Shown here: positions 10,830 to 21,900 of the stretch, piece by piece
Position numbering within the stretch: the first letter of the stretch is position 1
Layout of the letters: every line of letters starts with the position of its first letter
Assembly: GCA_036877525.1 (NCBI GenBank)
Contig: JAZGTH010000002.1
Span: forward strand, 992,001 to 1,056,000
DNA: 64,000 bases
Direction: 5' to 3'
From: Chromobotia macracanthus
Taxonomy: Eukaryota > Chordata > Actinopteri > Cypriniformes > Botiidae
The notes under the pieces: generated by a model
The model's database searches: none
What the model saw: the letters and a program-made list of their open reading frames with translations, nothing else
What the model was told of the DNA's origin: nothing
Program-made: the position numbers and the translations under genes

Positions 10830-11128
10830 TCACTCCGTTGATCTATTCCCCTGTTCCGGTTCACAGTCTCTCTCATGTCATGGTATATCACTCCACCCTG
10901 GTCCCAGTTCATCATCAGCTGATTCTCCGCTCCACTGCCTGGTCTCCCGCTTGCTCTCCAACCCTGCCCAACATCCTTCTGTTAATTCCGCTGCCTGCTT
11001 CACTAGCGCCAGTGTCAGAGCTGTCTCGCCCATCAGCTATTTTGGTTTATTTTATTGACTGTCTGTTCTCCAGTGTTTTTCTAATAAAACCTGGTATCTG
11101 CGTTTGGATCTCTTTGTCGTCCCTGACA
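10830..11128 (+). mobile_element. LTR-like fragment with polyadenylation signal
   Basis: A C/T-rich block ends with AATAAAACCTGGTATCTGCG at about 11083-11102, then TTTGGATC and GTCCCTGACA. This layout is typical of the R/U5 end of fish Ty3/gypsy LTRs. It lies 440 bases downstream of the truncated gypsy element, in the same orientation, and could be its 3' LTR after deletion of the integrase. That link is inference. Confidence 0.5.
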
Positions 11129-11129
11129 A

Positions 11130-11900
11130 TCTACAAAGCTACTTTTACAAGTGGGAATACTTCTGATGCAATGGACAAGATGAAACTTTTTAATGTGAAA
11201 TTAGGTTGAACATCAAAACATTAGTGATTAGTTAGGTGTCTCATATTTTCTGTGTTGTTTCTTTTACAGTAAAGTTCCCTGTTGCTGCCTCTGGGTTTCT
11301 CGCTAACTTATATTCCTTTAGTCCATTAGCTGTGTTGGATTGGTGGGAATATAAACAACTGTCATGACGACTGCTGTAAATATTGATAGTAGCCAGATTG
11401 GTTGACACCATACCAGATCAGAGAGGAAATTGTTTAAATAACGTGTATGTTCTTCTGATCACACCACAAGTTGTTAATAAAGAAACAAACACTCCCTCCT
11501 TTTCCATGTGCTTTTCCACATGATCTCTTTGGTCATGGTCACAGTCACGTGGTTCAAGGTCTCTGATGCTGTGTTTGTAAACAAAGCATTGTTGTTAAAG
11601 AACTCAAAGTCTACTTTATGACAGAGAAATCCATTTCCAAAAGTGTTTGTCTATCACATATAATAAGAATGATGACACGAATAACAAAAAAATTGCATAT
11701 AAAACTGTTAAGTTTGGTTGTATGGCAAGTTTTGGCCAAACTGCCATATTTGACGCCATCTTGGATTAGGTTTAGGGCTTGGTTTGTGCAACAGTCATCC
11801 ATATGACAAATTATGAAATAAAGGACAGAAAAGAAGAGAGCTGCTGTACTATTGTACCTTATCCATAACTTGTGTACATTAGGGGACTCTGTCATTTTGA
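11130..11900. other. Gene-free stretch
   Basis: No credible exon or repeat that I can name. Short frames on both strands lack motifs and splice signals. Confidence 0.35.
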
Positions 11901-11919
11901 AGACATTTTGAATAAATTA

Positions 11920-11930
11920 TATATATATTA

Positions 11931-11986
<56 letters not shown>

Positions 11987-11989
11987 GAT

Positions 11990-12033
<44 letters not shown>

Positions 12034-12132
12034 TTATATATACATATATATATAAATGTATGTATGTACATATTTGATATACATATATATATGTATATCA
12101 AAAAGGGTTAGGTTTGTTGAATATATATATAT
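11920..12132. repeat. (TA)n-rich microsatellite complex
   Basis: Long TA runs are interspersed with TACA and TATG variants over about 210 bases. The Tyr/Ile-rich open frame across it is an artefact of the repeat. Confidence 0.95.
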
Positions 12133-12135
12133 ACA

Positions 12136-12460
12136 CCAGGTTCCACCCCCAGTCAACGATCTCATTTATCGGAATACTGATCACACACACTTGTTCACCA
12201 TCACCCCATCATCACCTGCACTATATAAGCACACACTTCCCCCTGGCACATTGTCTGGTCTCCCTTGTGGATAAGGACTCATTCCTATGCTAGCGACTTA
12301 CCTGCTATTGATTCCTGTTGTCTCTGTGGTTCTCTGTGGATTCCCCTGTGTTCTCTAGCGTCTGTGTGTGCTTTCCTCTGCTTAACGTTCTGTTCCCAGC
12401 TCATGGATACCCTCATCATTAGTCCTATACCTTTGGTCCTGCTGTAAGTTTTTTTCCATC
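12136..12460 (+). mobile_element. LTR-like fragment with TATA box
   Basis: A GC-balanced, CA/CT-rich block contains CACTATATAAGC at about 12219-12230 and a pyrimidine-rich downstream part. This is like the promoter half (U3/R) of an LTR. It is bounded on both sides by TA microsatellites. No terminal AATAAA was seen, so it is incomplete. Confidence 0.35.
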
Positions 12461-12483
12461 TGTGTCTAGTTACCCTTAATTAC

Positions 12484-12652
12484 GTGTATATATATATATA
12501 TATATATATATATGGATAACATGGATATCGTGATTGCTGTTTTCAGTGTAAAACATGCCCCAAAATAACTATCTTAAGCAAAATACCTTAAGCAATGACA
12601 CACACACGTATATACATATATATACATATATACATATATATATATATATAAA
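12484..12652. repeat. Two (TA)n microsatellites
   Basis: TA runs lie at about 12487-12514 and 12611-12652, the second mixed with TACATA units. The intervening 90 bases are unremarkable. Confidence 0.9.
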
Positions 12653-12959
12653 ATATACGATATCCATGTTCCCTTGAAAATCCATTTTAACACTCAACAT
12701 TGTCTGGTTTTCTTGCTGGAAAACCTGTGATTATACAGACCTTTTGTTGTATAGGGTGCTTCACAGGGGCCTTTCCTGTAAGTGCGTCCCCTTTGGTAAG
12801 CCCATAGTTTATTTAAAAACATATGAACCTCCCTTTGGTAGGATGTGGTCTCTGTAGTGTTCTCTCAGAAGAGGGTAGTGCTCTTCCCAGTGAGATTTTG
12901 TACATAGGTGCCCATCTGGCACGTATTGTGAGAACAAAGAAAAGGCCTTCAGTTAGAGC

Positions 12960-13275
12960 CATGTTAGGTACATTAACATTTACATTTAGGCATTTAGCTA
13001 AATTTCCTCATGACTTACAAGGTGAGGAAAACGATGAATCATAAGGAGGCAATAACAATATAATATCTGCACACAGTTACAGTTATCAAGATTACAACAT
13101 TCCAATGCTTGATAGAGGTACAACCTGTTGGAAGAGAGGAAAAGGGTATTTTTTTAATAGATCAAACTAGTATCAGGTATTTGTGGAAGAGACAGGTTTT
13201 AAGCTGTTTCTTGAATATAGTGAGGGATGCAGACCGAACAGAGTCTGGAAGATCATTCCACCATTGAGGGACAGT
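12960..13275 (+). repeat. Degenerate dispersed fish repeat (probably non-autonomous DNA transposon)
   Basis: ACATTTACATTTAGGCATTTAGC near 12975-12996 and GACTTACAAGG at 13012-13022 resemble a widespread teleost repeat whose copies begin ACATTTA...CATTTAGC and contain GCGACTTACAA. About 200 bases on, TGGAAGATCATTCCACCATT also belongs to it. The superfamily is not certain. Confidence 0.5.
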
Positions 13276-13279
13276 GAAG

Positions 13280-13625
13280 ATGAACCTGTAAGTAAGTCAT
13301 TGTGTGCCCTTTAAAGAGGTAAGTGCTCTTCTCCCTGCCCATAGTATGGAGGGGTTGAGAATGCCTTACCTGGCATGCTGTAAGTTTGCCAAGTCGCAGA
13401 GGGCTTGCTGTGAGCCACGCAGTACATTGCCCATGTCAGTTCTGCAGCACCTTGTGACACAATTCGGCCGTGGCACTCATAAAGGAACCCCTAGTGTCAT
13501 GTCATCAACATAACTTGAATAAGTGATAGAAAGGAATAGATCTCGGTTATAGATAACCTCCATTCCCTAATAGAGGATACAAGACATTGTGTTCCTCTTG
13601 CCACAATGCTGAACCATCCACTGAA
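13280..13625. repeat. Possible DIRS-like or related dispersed repeat fragment
   Basis: The segment contains ACCCCTAGTGTCATGTCATC and, further on, CATTCCCTAATAGAGGATACAAGACATTGTGTTCC. Similar phrases recur in repeated fish DNA. A related phrase, CCCTTAGTGTCACATCATAC, occurs at about 14648-14667. No coding part was identified. Confidence 0.35.
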
Positions 13626-13629
13626 CACA

Positions 13630-14885
13630 CTGATTCCCTCCTCAGCACAAATCTGAGTGAATGGTGCATGCCAATTTCTTCTATACTTCCTTTGCTATTT
13701 TATAGGACCCATAGACCAGATATTATGAATGAAGACAAGGTAAAGATTAAGTCCATTTGGAGAGAATTTACTGGAGAAACATTTTGCCAGCAGAAGTCAG
13801 CTTTACCAGTCACCTAGTTCCTAGGACAACCTGCTGTTACATTTATTTCAGTACTATTTATGGTAACAGAGTCAACTAATCTATGTTATGACAGTTATGA
13901 CTTATTTTCTGATAATTATCAGCACTTTTAGGACATATAATCCTTCACGTTCCATAGATTGTCACATTTAACCATGAGCCCAGAAACAGCTCGAACGTGT
14001 CATAGGTCACCATTTCTCTGTGCTTCATCACTCTTCTCCTGATCCATCCTGTAATATACGCACATGCACACTCACAAAGCTCCTCAAGGCCTCAGCTCCT
14101 TCAGCTTTCTCATTCAAACTGGAGAATGTTCTCAAAACACAGTGACCATGGTGAAGACATTCTTTCTCATAGTCAGAAATTTAACCATTCGGCAATATTA
14201 AATAATTAGCTGTATCTATAATAAATCCTTTTGTTTCAGTCTGATGGATCAACTAAGGCCCCAGCATGTTTCATACCAGCAGGGACTTCTGTCTTGTGCT
14301 ATCTCTTACTGAAAAAAGAAGTGTGTTCCTAAGAATTATTGGAAACTAAATTAGAACTCTAGTAACACTCAATGAATCAAGGATTTCAGTTATTACAATC
14401 ACAAAAGGTTAAATACTTTTTGAATATTAATAATAATTTAATCAATATTATTATTGAGCAATAAATGCTGATTAAATATTGATTAGTTTTATGTTAAAAA
14501 GGATATGATTGATGGGGGGTGGAGCTAAGGAGACTACCCCTTTAATACCCAGATATCCAGTTGGAGAATGGCATGCAAAATCCACTCACCAATTTTCATT
14601 GGTCTTTTCTTTAAAGATCAGAAGTGGTCGGGCTCCCAAGAGTGAACCCTTAGTGTCACATCATACACACCATGACAGAACAAAACATTTCCATTCCCAT
14701 CAGGACAGAGGTTACAGTCATGACCAATACGTTTTTCTGTTTTTATGAGACCTTAATCAGCAGACTACAAGCAGCTTACTTTGAGTGGGCAGCACAACCA
14801 CGGAATAAGTAATATGCTGTTCAAAATAACATATTCAAAAACAATGCAAAGCACAAAAGAATGCAGGGATACACATATAATTATT
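13630..14885. other. Gene-free stretch
   Basis: Apart from the repeat-like phrase near 14640-14670, nothing recognisable is present. The small open frame at 14509-14748 looks repeat-derived. Confidence 0.3.
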
Positions 14886-14888
14886 ATA

Positions 14889-16428
14889 CAGCTCTGGAAA
14901 AAACTTTTTAAATCAGCATCTCTACACTTTTGATAGCCATTCCAGTGTTTGTTGAATTCCAACATAGGTGTAGTGGCATAAACTTAAGTAGTCTTATGTA
15001 TGTATTGTTTTTTTTATTATTTGTTATCATTTATTTAACAGGTGCTTGCTTTAAGAAACTAAACCAATATATGCTGTATAATGATGCCACTTTAACATCA
15101 CTTAGACCTGTATACTGGCGGGTGATGCTAGGGGGTGATGATGAGCCGCAGGGAACTTTATTCATATATGAAGTTCTGCTTAATATATGACATTCTGCTT
15201 AATAAAGTACTGATTCAGCAGTCACCTGAACCAAATATTAGTTAACAAGGAAAAGTATAGAAAACATGGTTGTGGTCATCACTATCCTCTTGCAATAGAA
15301 CCAGTTGGATGGCAAAAACAGTGCTAGTAGAACATCAAATATAAATGGAATCAAATAATAAATGTTGACCAAGGCAAAATTAAAGTGAGGAAAAAAGGCT
15401 TCACTAAAATTCTGGCTTCACTAGCAGAGGGATACAGTGAGCATCAGGTTGCTTCCGTCCTTATATTTTCAAAGACAGTGGTTCATAGGAACAAGGACAA
15501 GCTGCAGAAAGGGCAAAAAACAACTCCACTGAATGAGTGACCTACAAAAAGAATAACAAATGGCAGTTGGGTTGAAGTGTATGGTGAAGATGGTTCAAAA
15601 CAGGCTCCTAGAGGCAGGGCTGAAGTCATGCAAAGCTAGAAAAAAGCCCTTCAATCAATGAGAAGCAAAGAAGATCCAGGCTAAGGTTTGCAAAGGACCA
15701 GGATTGGACCATAAAGGACTGGAGTAAGGTCATCTTCTCTTCCAATTTTCAGCTTTGCCTAACATCTGCTTGTCTAATGGTTGGATGGAAACCTGGAGAG
15801 GCCTAAAAATCACATTGTCTCACACCCACTGTAACATCTGATGGTGGATCTGTGATGATCTAAGGGGGTGCTTCAGCAAAGCTGGAATTGGGCAAATTCG
15901 TCTTTGTGAAGAGTGCATAAGTCCACATTCAAGGTTGTCCAGGAAAAACTTGCTTGCTTGCTTCTGCTCTGCAGATGTTCCCCAGCTCTGAGGATTGTTT
16001 TGTTCAGCAGCCCAATGTCCATGTGATCAGGAGGAAGATGGATGGTCTCAAGCCATTAAACAAAGCTGAGCTGTTTGAATTTTTGCCCTAAAAGTGGCAT
16101 AAAGGCACGCAACAGTAATGTGAAAGATGCATGAAAGTTGTGATTTATAAACCAGGGTTATTCCACCAAATACTGATTTTAAAAATCTTCCGAAGTTAAA
16201 ACATTAGTATTGTGTTATGGTAGGTGTGAAAACACTGCATTTTTGTTGTTTTGACCAGAGTTCGTTTTCTGCAAATAAATGCTCTAAATGACAACGTTTA
16301 TATGCATGTTGAAATTTGGGAGAAATGTTGACAGTAGATTATAAAATAAAACAATTTTATTTAAACGCATCCCTATAAAAAGCAAAACCATAAAACCAGT
16401 GGTCTCTTAATTTTTCCAGGCGAGTGTA
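14889..16428 (+). mobile_element. Degenerate Tc1-like DNA transposon
   Basis: The left end CAGCTCTGGAAAAAAC follows a TA. The right end reads CAGTGGTCTCTTAATTTTTCCAGGCGAGTGTA, the inverted counterpart seen in a common fish Tc1 family. Between them, broken transposase pieces run on the plus strand: a helix-turn-helix part at about 15425-15500 (SEHQVASVLKFSKTVVHR), a catalytic-core part near 15705-15760 (WTIKDWSKVIFSS), a TVTSDGGSVMI stretch near 15835, and an FVQQPNVHVI stretch near 16000. Stops and lost residues at the first catalytic region make it inactive. Confidence 0.75.
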
Positions 16429-16429
16429 A

Positions 16430-18970
16430 AACAGGGTTGGTGTTTGCCTAATGAATATTAACTACCTCTCCGTGGCCATGAGACAGTGAATATTTACAAT
16501 GACAACAATAAAACAACAGTTACATTAAAACGTTTCGACAAAGAAAGTGAAAGTCTTAATCTGTTAGCTTGTTGAACATTTATTAGGATATTTCTACTAT
16601 ATGATGGCTCAAGCAGTAGCGCGCGACAGTGTTTTCATGGTAACCAGAAGTATTGTGAACGGAATTCTACAAAACTAAAATAATCATCAAACTGTCGTGC
16701 AATGCAATAAAATACCATCTCTTTCTTGCAAACGATACAATGAAAAATGTATAGATTTAATTTGAAGGCTAAACTACAAATCGTACGCAGGTATTTAATT
16801 TCACTATCGGTAGCTGAAATCAATCTTTTTAAGATGGCGGCGCTGTCCCAACATGCAACGCGGCGTTCGTTGTACTATATCCTACCAGAGCCGTTGGAAA
16901 GGGTTGCGACACACTAGTCGCGCCGCCACAGTCACGTGGTTGGTGTAGCCCTCAATAGTTCTGAACAAATCCGTGCCGTCAAACGGGTTCAATAGGACAG
17001 CCAGCAACGGCGACTATTTGCAGCATTTTCCGCTAAATATTAATACATAGAGTGCATTGATTACCACGTTGACTGCACATTTATGGTTGCATTTTGACTG
17101 GAGTGATAGAGACAGCATTAATCCGTTTTGTTCCTGTTTGAGAGGAATACGTGACGTAGAATACGTTCAAATATATGTATTGTTTCTCGTGGTTTTTTTT
17201 TTTGCTCATAATTACTCAATCCTTATGTTACGTTATGTAAAAGACAATGTAAACGTGCACAATAAATTAATATCGAATATTAATGAATGCCGGCAGGTAC
17301 ACAATTTTATTCAACAAATTTCAGTTGCAGAATAAACAAGGCAACTAACTGTAGTCATCAAAACATTTTAATATAAATATATAAAGCGAGAGCATAGATA
17401 AGCTTTTCCTTAAATAGGTAGACATAGACACTTCAACCTACGACAGGGAAAGATGTCAGAAAGCAGACTTCAAATAACTGTATCAATGTCAACGCATTCT
17501 GCTAATGCGTTCTGCTACATAATAAGCTTCAGCTTATTACTAAGATAGACGTTTTGCTACAAATTTGTTTAACATGGACATATAAAAAACAAAGGTCTAA
17601 ATAAAGAACATGGCCTAAATAAAGCAACATCTCAGTATGTCGATTTACAGAATTTGAGCAAATAAGTTTAAAGTTAGCAGTTGTCTATAGGCTGTGATAA
17701 CCCTCCTCCTTCCTTTGTATGAAATGTCAGATACAGTGAAGGGAGAGCTATTAGTACAGGCAAGTGGCTGCCGGTCAATGAGAAAGATATAAGCTGCGTG
17801 TATAAGCTACAGGTTGATAAATGTTCGTAATGTTCATTCTCATTGAAACAACATTCAATAACGGTATTTTGTGCTCTTCTGTGTTCAGTATTTGGACACA
17901 AATTTACTGCAGTATTTCAGAAGTATTTCAGTATTTCAAAAGACAACTTTGAAATGGTCACCTTATAGGAAATAGACATCATCAGTTTTGAAATGTATAC
18001 TGCACACGAACGTACTCCCGCGTATTATTTTAAAAGGACCTTCATCCCGCCGTATTAATCTTACCCATGGTTTCCTCAGTTTTTTGTGCGTCGGAAAATC
18101 GTGAAAACTGAGAAAAGGGTGACGTTGTTTAGAATTAAAGCAACCCGGTACGGCGAGAAGATTCAGCTATTAGTTTTGACTGTTGCGATGATACCGGAAG
18201 TAGCATTACGCTGCTTCATTTACCGGAAATAGGAAGAGTGATAAAGGTCTATTGATCACGCCATTACACGGGTTACTTCCGCATTCCATTCTTCTAATGG
18301 AGTCTGTGGGTGTGTCGTAACTCTCTTTTTCAACGGCGTTGGATTGTACACACAGGCACCGGAAGTAACTTACTGGCTTATTCCTTTTTGCGCGCAAAGT
18401 CACAGCAATTATTTGCGTGTGAATAAGGTGTAATCTCCACAATAATTTGTCAACTAACGAATCCTTTCACAATAAACGTCAAAGAAATATGGCTAATTAA
18501 AACCCACAAGCCATTGTTCAGCTTGTGTTGGACCTTGAGGCGTGACTTTTATTTTGACGTGATGATTGCAGGATGTTAGCAGTGTTGCTGTTATCACAGA
18601 GGGAGTCACACGATCTACCGTATGATCGGCGCTTTACTGCCAATCTGAACATCTGCATCTTTCTGCACATCTGTAAACTGAAGGGCAGTCTGTAAGCGAG
18701 GAGACAGATACATGTACTCCTTTCTCATCTCTCATTGTGGTTTGCTCAGGCCTGTTGTATGTTTACTAACTCTTGACAGATGACAGCCACAACAAACTTC
18801 AACATAAGGGCAATCTGGTTTATTAAAAAATATTAGTTGCACTTTTATTTGTTTATTGTAAGCCCGTTGTGTTGGCAGATACTTGTTTGCGTGTTATATG
18901 TTAATTATGTATTTATTTGATGTGTCTTGGCAATGCTGTATTTTGTATTTATGTAAGAATTTTTTGTGCA
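16430..18970. other. Upstream region of rbsn, with probable promoter-like segments
   Basis: No coding exon is seen. A GC-richer island at about 16825-17000 contains AAGATGGCGGC (16831-16841, a YY1-type initiator motif) and TCACGTGG (16932-16939, E-box core). A second GC-richer part at about 18060-18440 includes several CGGAAGTA/ACCGGAAA (ETS-type) sites. Either could be the start of the rbsn transcript; the non-coding first exon cannot be placed from sequence alone. Confidence 0.4.
16831..16841 (+). promoter_or_regulatory. YY1-type initiator motif (AAGATGGCGGC)
   Basis: An exact AAGATGGCGGC lies in a CpG-containing island about 2.2 kb upstream of the rbsn start codon. This motif often marks the transcription start of TATA-less housekeeping genes. 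Whether it serves rbsn is inference; the same motif also occurs at the 5' end of the LINE at 20440. Confidence 0.35.
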
Positions 18971-18971
18971 G

Positions 18972-21900
18972 GAATGGTAATTTGAGGGATGTAGCCTTGG
19001 GTGGCTGGTGAAGCATAAACCCAAAAACATTGGACCAAACCCTTGTCATCCAAAACCAGCTCATGGCCTCCATGTACCAACCCTCATTAGAGGACTCAGT
19101 GGAGGTGAAGGAAGGCTTCCTATGCCCACTCTGTTTGAAAGACCTCCAGTCATTCTACCAACTGCAGGATCACTATGAGGAGGAGCACTCTGGAGACAAC
19201 CGGCATGTCAGTGGCCAGCTGAGAAGTATGTGAGAGTCAAGAACAACACTTATTATTACAACCACTAAACACAGGCGATATATACAACATCTCCACAATT
19301 ATTTTTGCGTGTATTCACAGCACAGTTGATGATGATACTGATATATTTCAAGTCACCATTATTTATACATCACTTTACACAATACAGATTGCTTCAAACA
19401 GGAAAGTAACAAGAAATTATGCAAATTTCATAGCATGGCCACGTACATAATAGAGAAAATCAATACACAATTTAGTGAGACTGATGTGGTCTACATATCA
19501 TCTGTACACTTTATAAGACTTACAATCTAATGTCTAACCTTAATTTGTATAGGAGCTCAGACGAAAACACTATTTACTAGTTCATCATTTACAAAATCAT
19601 TATTGTGAAACAAAATCAAATAAGCTATAAAGAGGTTCTACAGAGAACAGTGGTGTCATAATCCAGCTCAAACTCTGTAGTAAACAGGAAAATGATGTGG
19701 AAAAAATGGTATATAACTTAAATAGGACAGCATACATGGGAGTCATCAGCATTTCAAAATTGTTTCCCAGACCTGGTGCAGAAGGCAAAGAAAGCCAAAG
19801 ACAAGCTGTTGAAACGGGATGGAGATGAGCGTATCGAGAGCAGTTATGAGTCTTTTTATTACGGAGGAGTTGATCCATACATGTGGGAGCCACAGGACCT
19901 CGGTGAGACTTGGACTTTGTCCTGGAAAATGTCTTAAATGTGTCTATGTTGATGATACACATGGCTATGGTTATTCGGTAAACATTAAGAAAATGTTGGT
20001 AGTGTTTAAAGCTACTGTTTATGTATTGCGTATAGTGTTGTGTTGCTGAATCATTTGATCTTAATTTGCTGATTGTAATAAATGTATTGTGTTAAACTAG
20101 GGGCCACTCGCAGTCACTTAGATGCTTTCAGGAAGCACAGGGCTGCAAGAATTGACCATTATGTTATTGAGCTCAACAAATGCATCATACGACTAGAAAA
20201 GGTGAGTATTTTCCCACAATACTTCTGAGAGGGCAGAATGTTGAATTAAACATTCAGTTGAAGTAAACCCTGCAGGAAATGGTAATAAATGTTGTTGTGT
20301 GTGCAGAGTACCCTGCATCCGGAAAGTATTCACAGCGTATTCACCTTTTTCACATTTTATGTTACAGCCTTATTTCACAATAGATAAAATTAATTACTTT
20401 CCTCAAAAATCCTTGAGCCCTTGAACATTTTCAAGATTCAAGATGGCGGCGCGGTCGGACGCAGCGGCTACTCCGGGTCCAAAAGATGGTGTTTTTATGT
20501 CTGTTAGTCTCGTCTCTTCGTCTTCAAACAGTTTAATTTCTCCGCAAAATCATCAGATAAACGCTCGGAAACACAAATACGATCGCCAGAGCCTTTTGGA
20601 AATCGGTAGTGCGTACAAACATGCGTACAAACATCAGCTTTCGCCGGCGACCACCGAGAAGCTACGAGGCCTCTGCCTGCTGCTGAAGCCGAACCCTGAG
20701 ACCGCGGCCCCGTCCACTGATGCTACCCGCACAAGCCGCCGGCGCCGGCGCTGTGAGAGGGGACAGAAACGTGGCAAGCGCGGGGGTGTACGAGCTAGGC
20801 TAAGGGCTAACCCCACCAGACCAGCGATCCCATCATTAACGCTCGCAAACGTTCGCTCATTGGTAAATAAACTGGACTCAATTCAACTCAGTCGGTCTAC
20901 ACAGCATGAGTCAAGGGATTGCTGTGTGTTTGTTTTCACTGAAACATGGCTAAACGACAACATACCGGACTCCGCCATTCAGCTGCACGGACTAACCTGC
21001 TACCGAGCGGACAGGGATGCATTACTGTCAGGTAAGACTCGCGGGGCGGCTTGTGTGTGTACGTCAACAGAGAATGGTGTAATAATGCTGCGGTAGTGAC
21101 TACACACTGTTCGTCGCTGGTGGAGGTGATGTTTGTGAAGTGCAGACCGTTCTATCTGCCGCGGGAGTTCACGGCCATTGTTATTGTCGCGGTTTACATC
21201 CCCCCGTCTGCAAACGCTAAGGACGCGCTTCGCGAGCTGTACAGCGCCATCAGCGATCAACAAACAAACAACCCCGACGGCTTTTTCATCATAGCCGGAG
21301 ATTTTAACCACGCAAACTTAAAGACAGTCTTGCCAAAGTTCTACCAACATGTGAACTTTGCTACAAGGGGAAATAACACACTGGACTTTGTTTACACAAC
21401 ACAGAAAGACGCGTACAGGGCTGAACCCCGCCCCCACCTCGGGTACTCCGATCACATCTCTGTTATGCTAATCCCAGCATACAATCCACTGCTGAAAAAT
21501 CACCAAACCGGTTCAAAAACTCATCACAGTCTGGCCGGATGATGCTACCTCAGCACTGCAGGACTGCTTTCAGACTACAGACTGGAGCATGTTTAAAGAG
21601 GCAGCCACCTACAACAACAGCACCGACCTGCATGAGTACACTGAAACAGTGAGTGCATATATCAAGAAGTGCATTGATGATGTGACAGTAACAAAGACCA
21701 TCACCACACGTGCCAACCAGAAGCCGTGGATGACGGCAAAGGTTCGTGGGCTGCTAAAGACCAGAGATGAGGCATTCAGATCAGGAGATAAAGCAGCCCT
21801 AAAAACAGCAAGAGCCAGCCTGTCCTGTGGCATCAAGAATGCAAAACGCTCATATGCACAAAAAATCAATAACCACTTCACAGACAGCAGAGACTCACGG

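Noticed and set aside
11872..12111. Tyr/Ile-rich frame of 79 codons
   Set aside because: It is a translation of the TA microsatellite.
19030..19062. Upstream extension of rbsn beginning at position 19030
   Set aside because: The codon there is TTG; the ATG at 19063 matches the family start.
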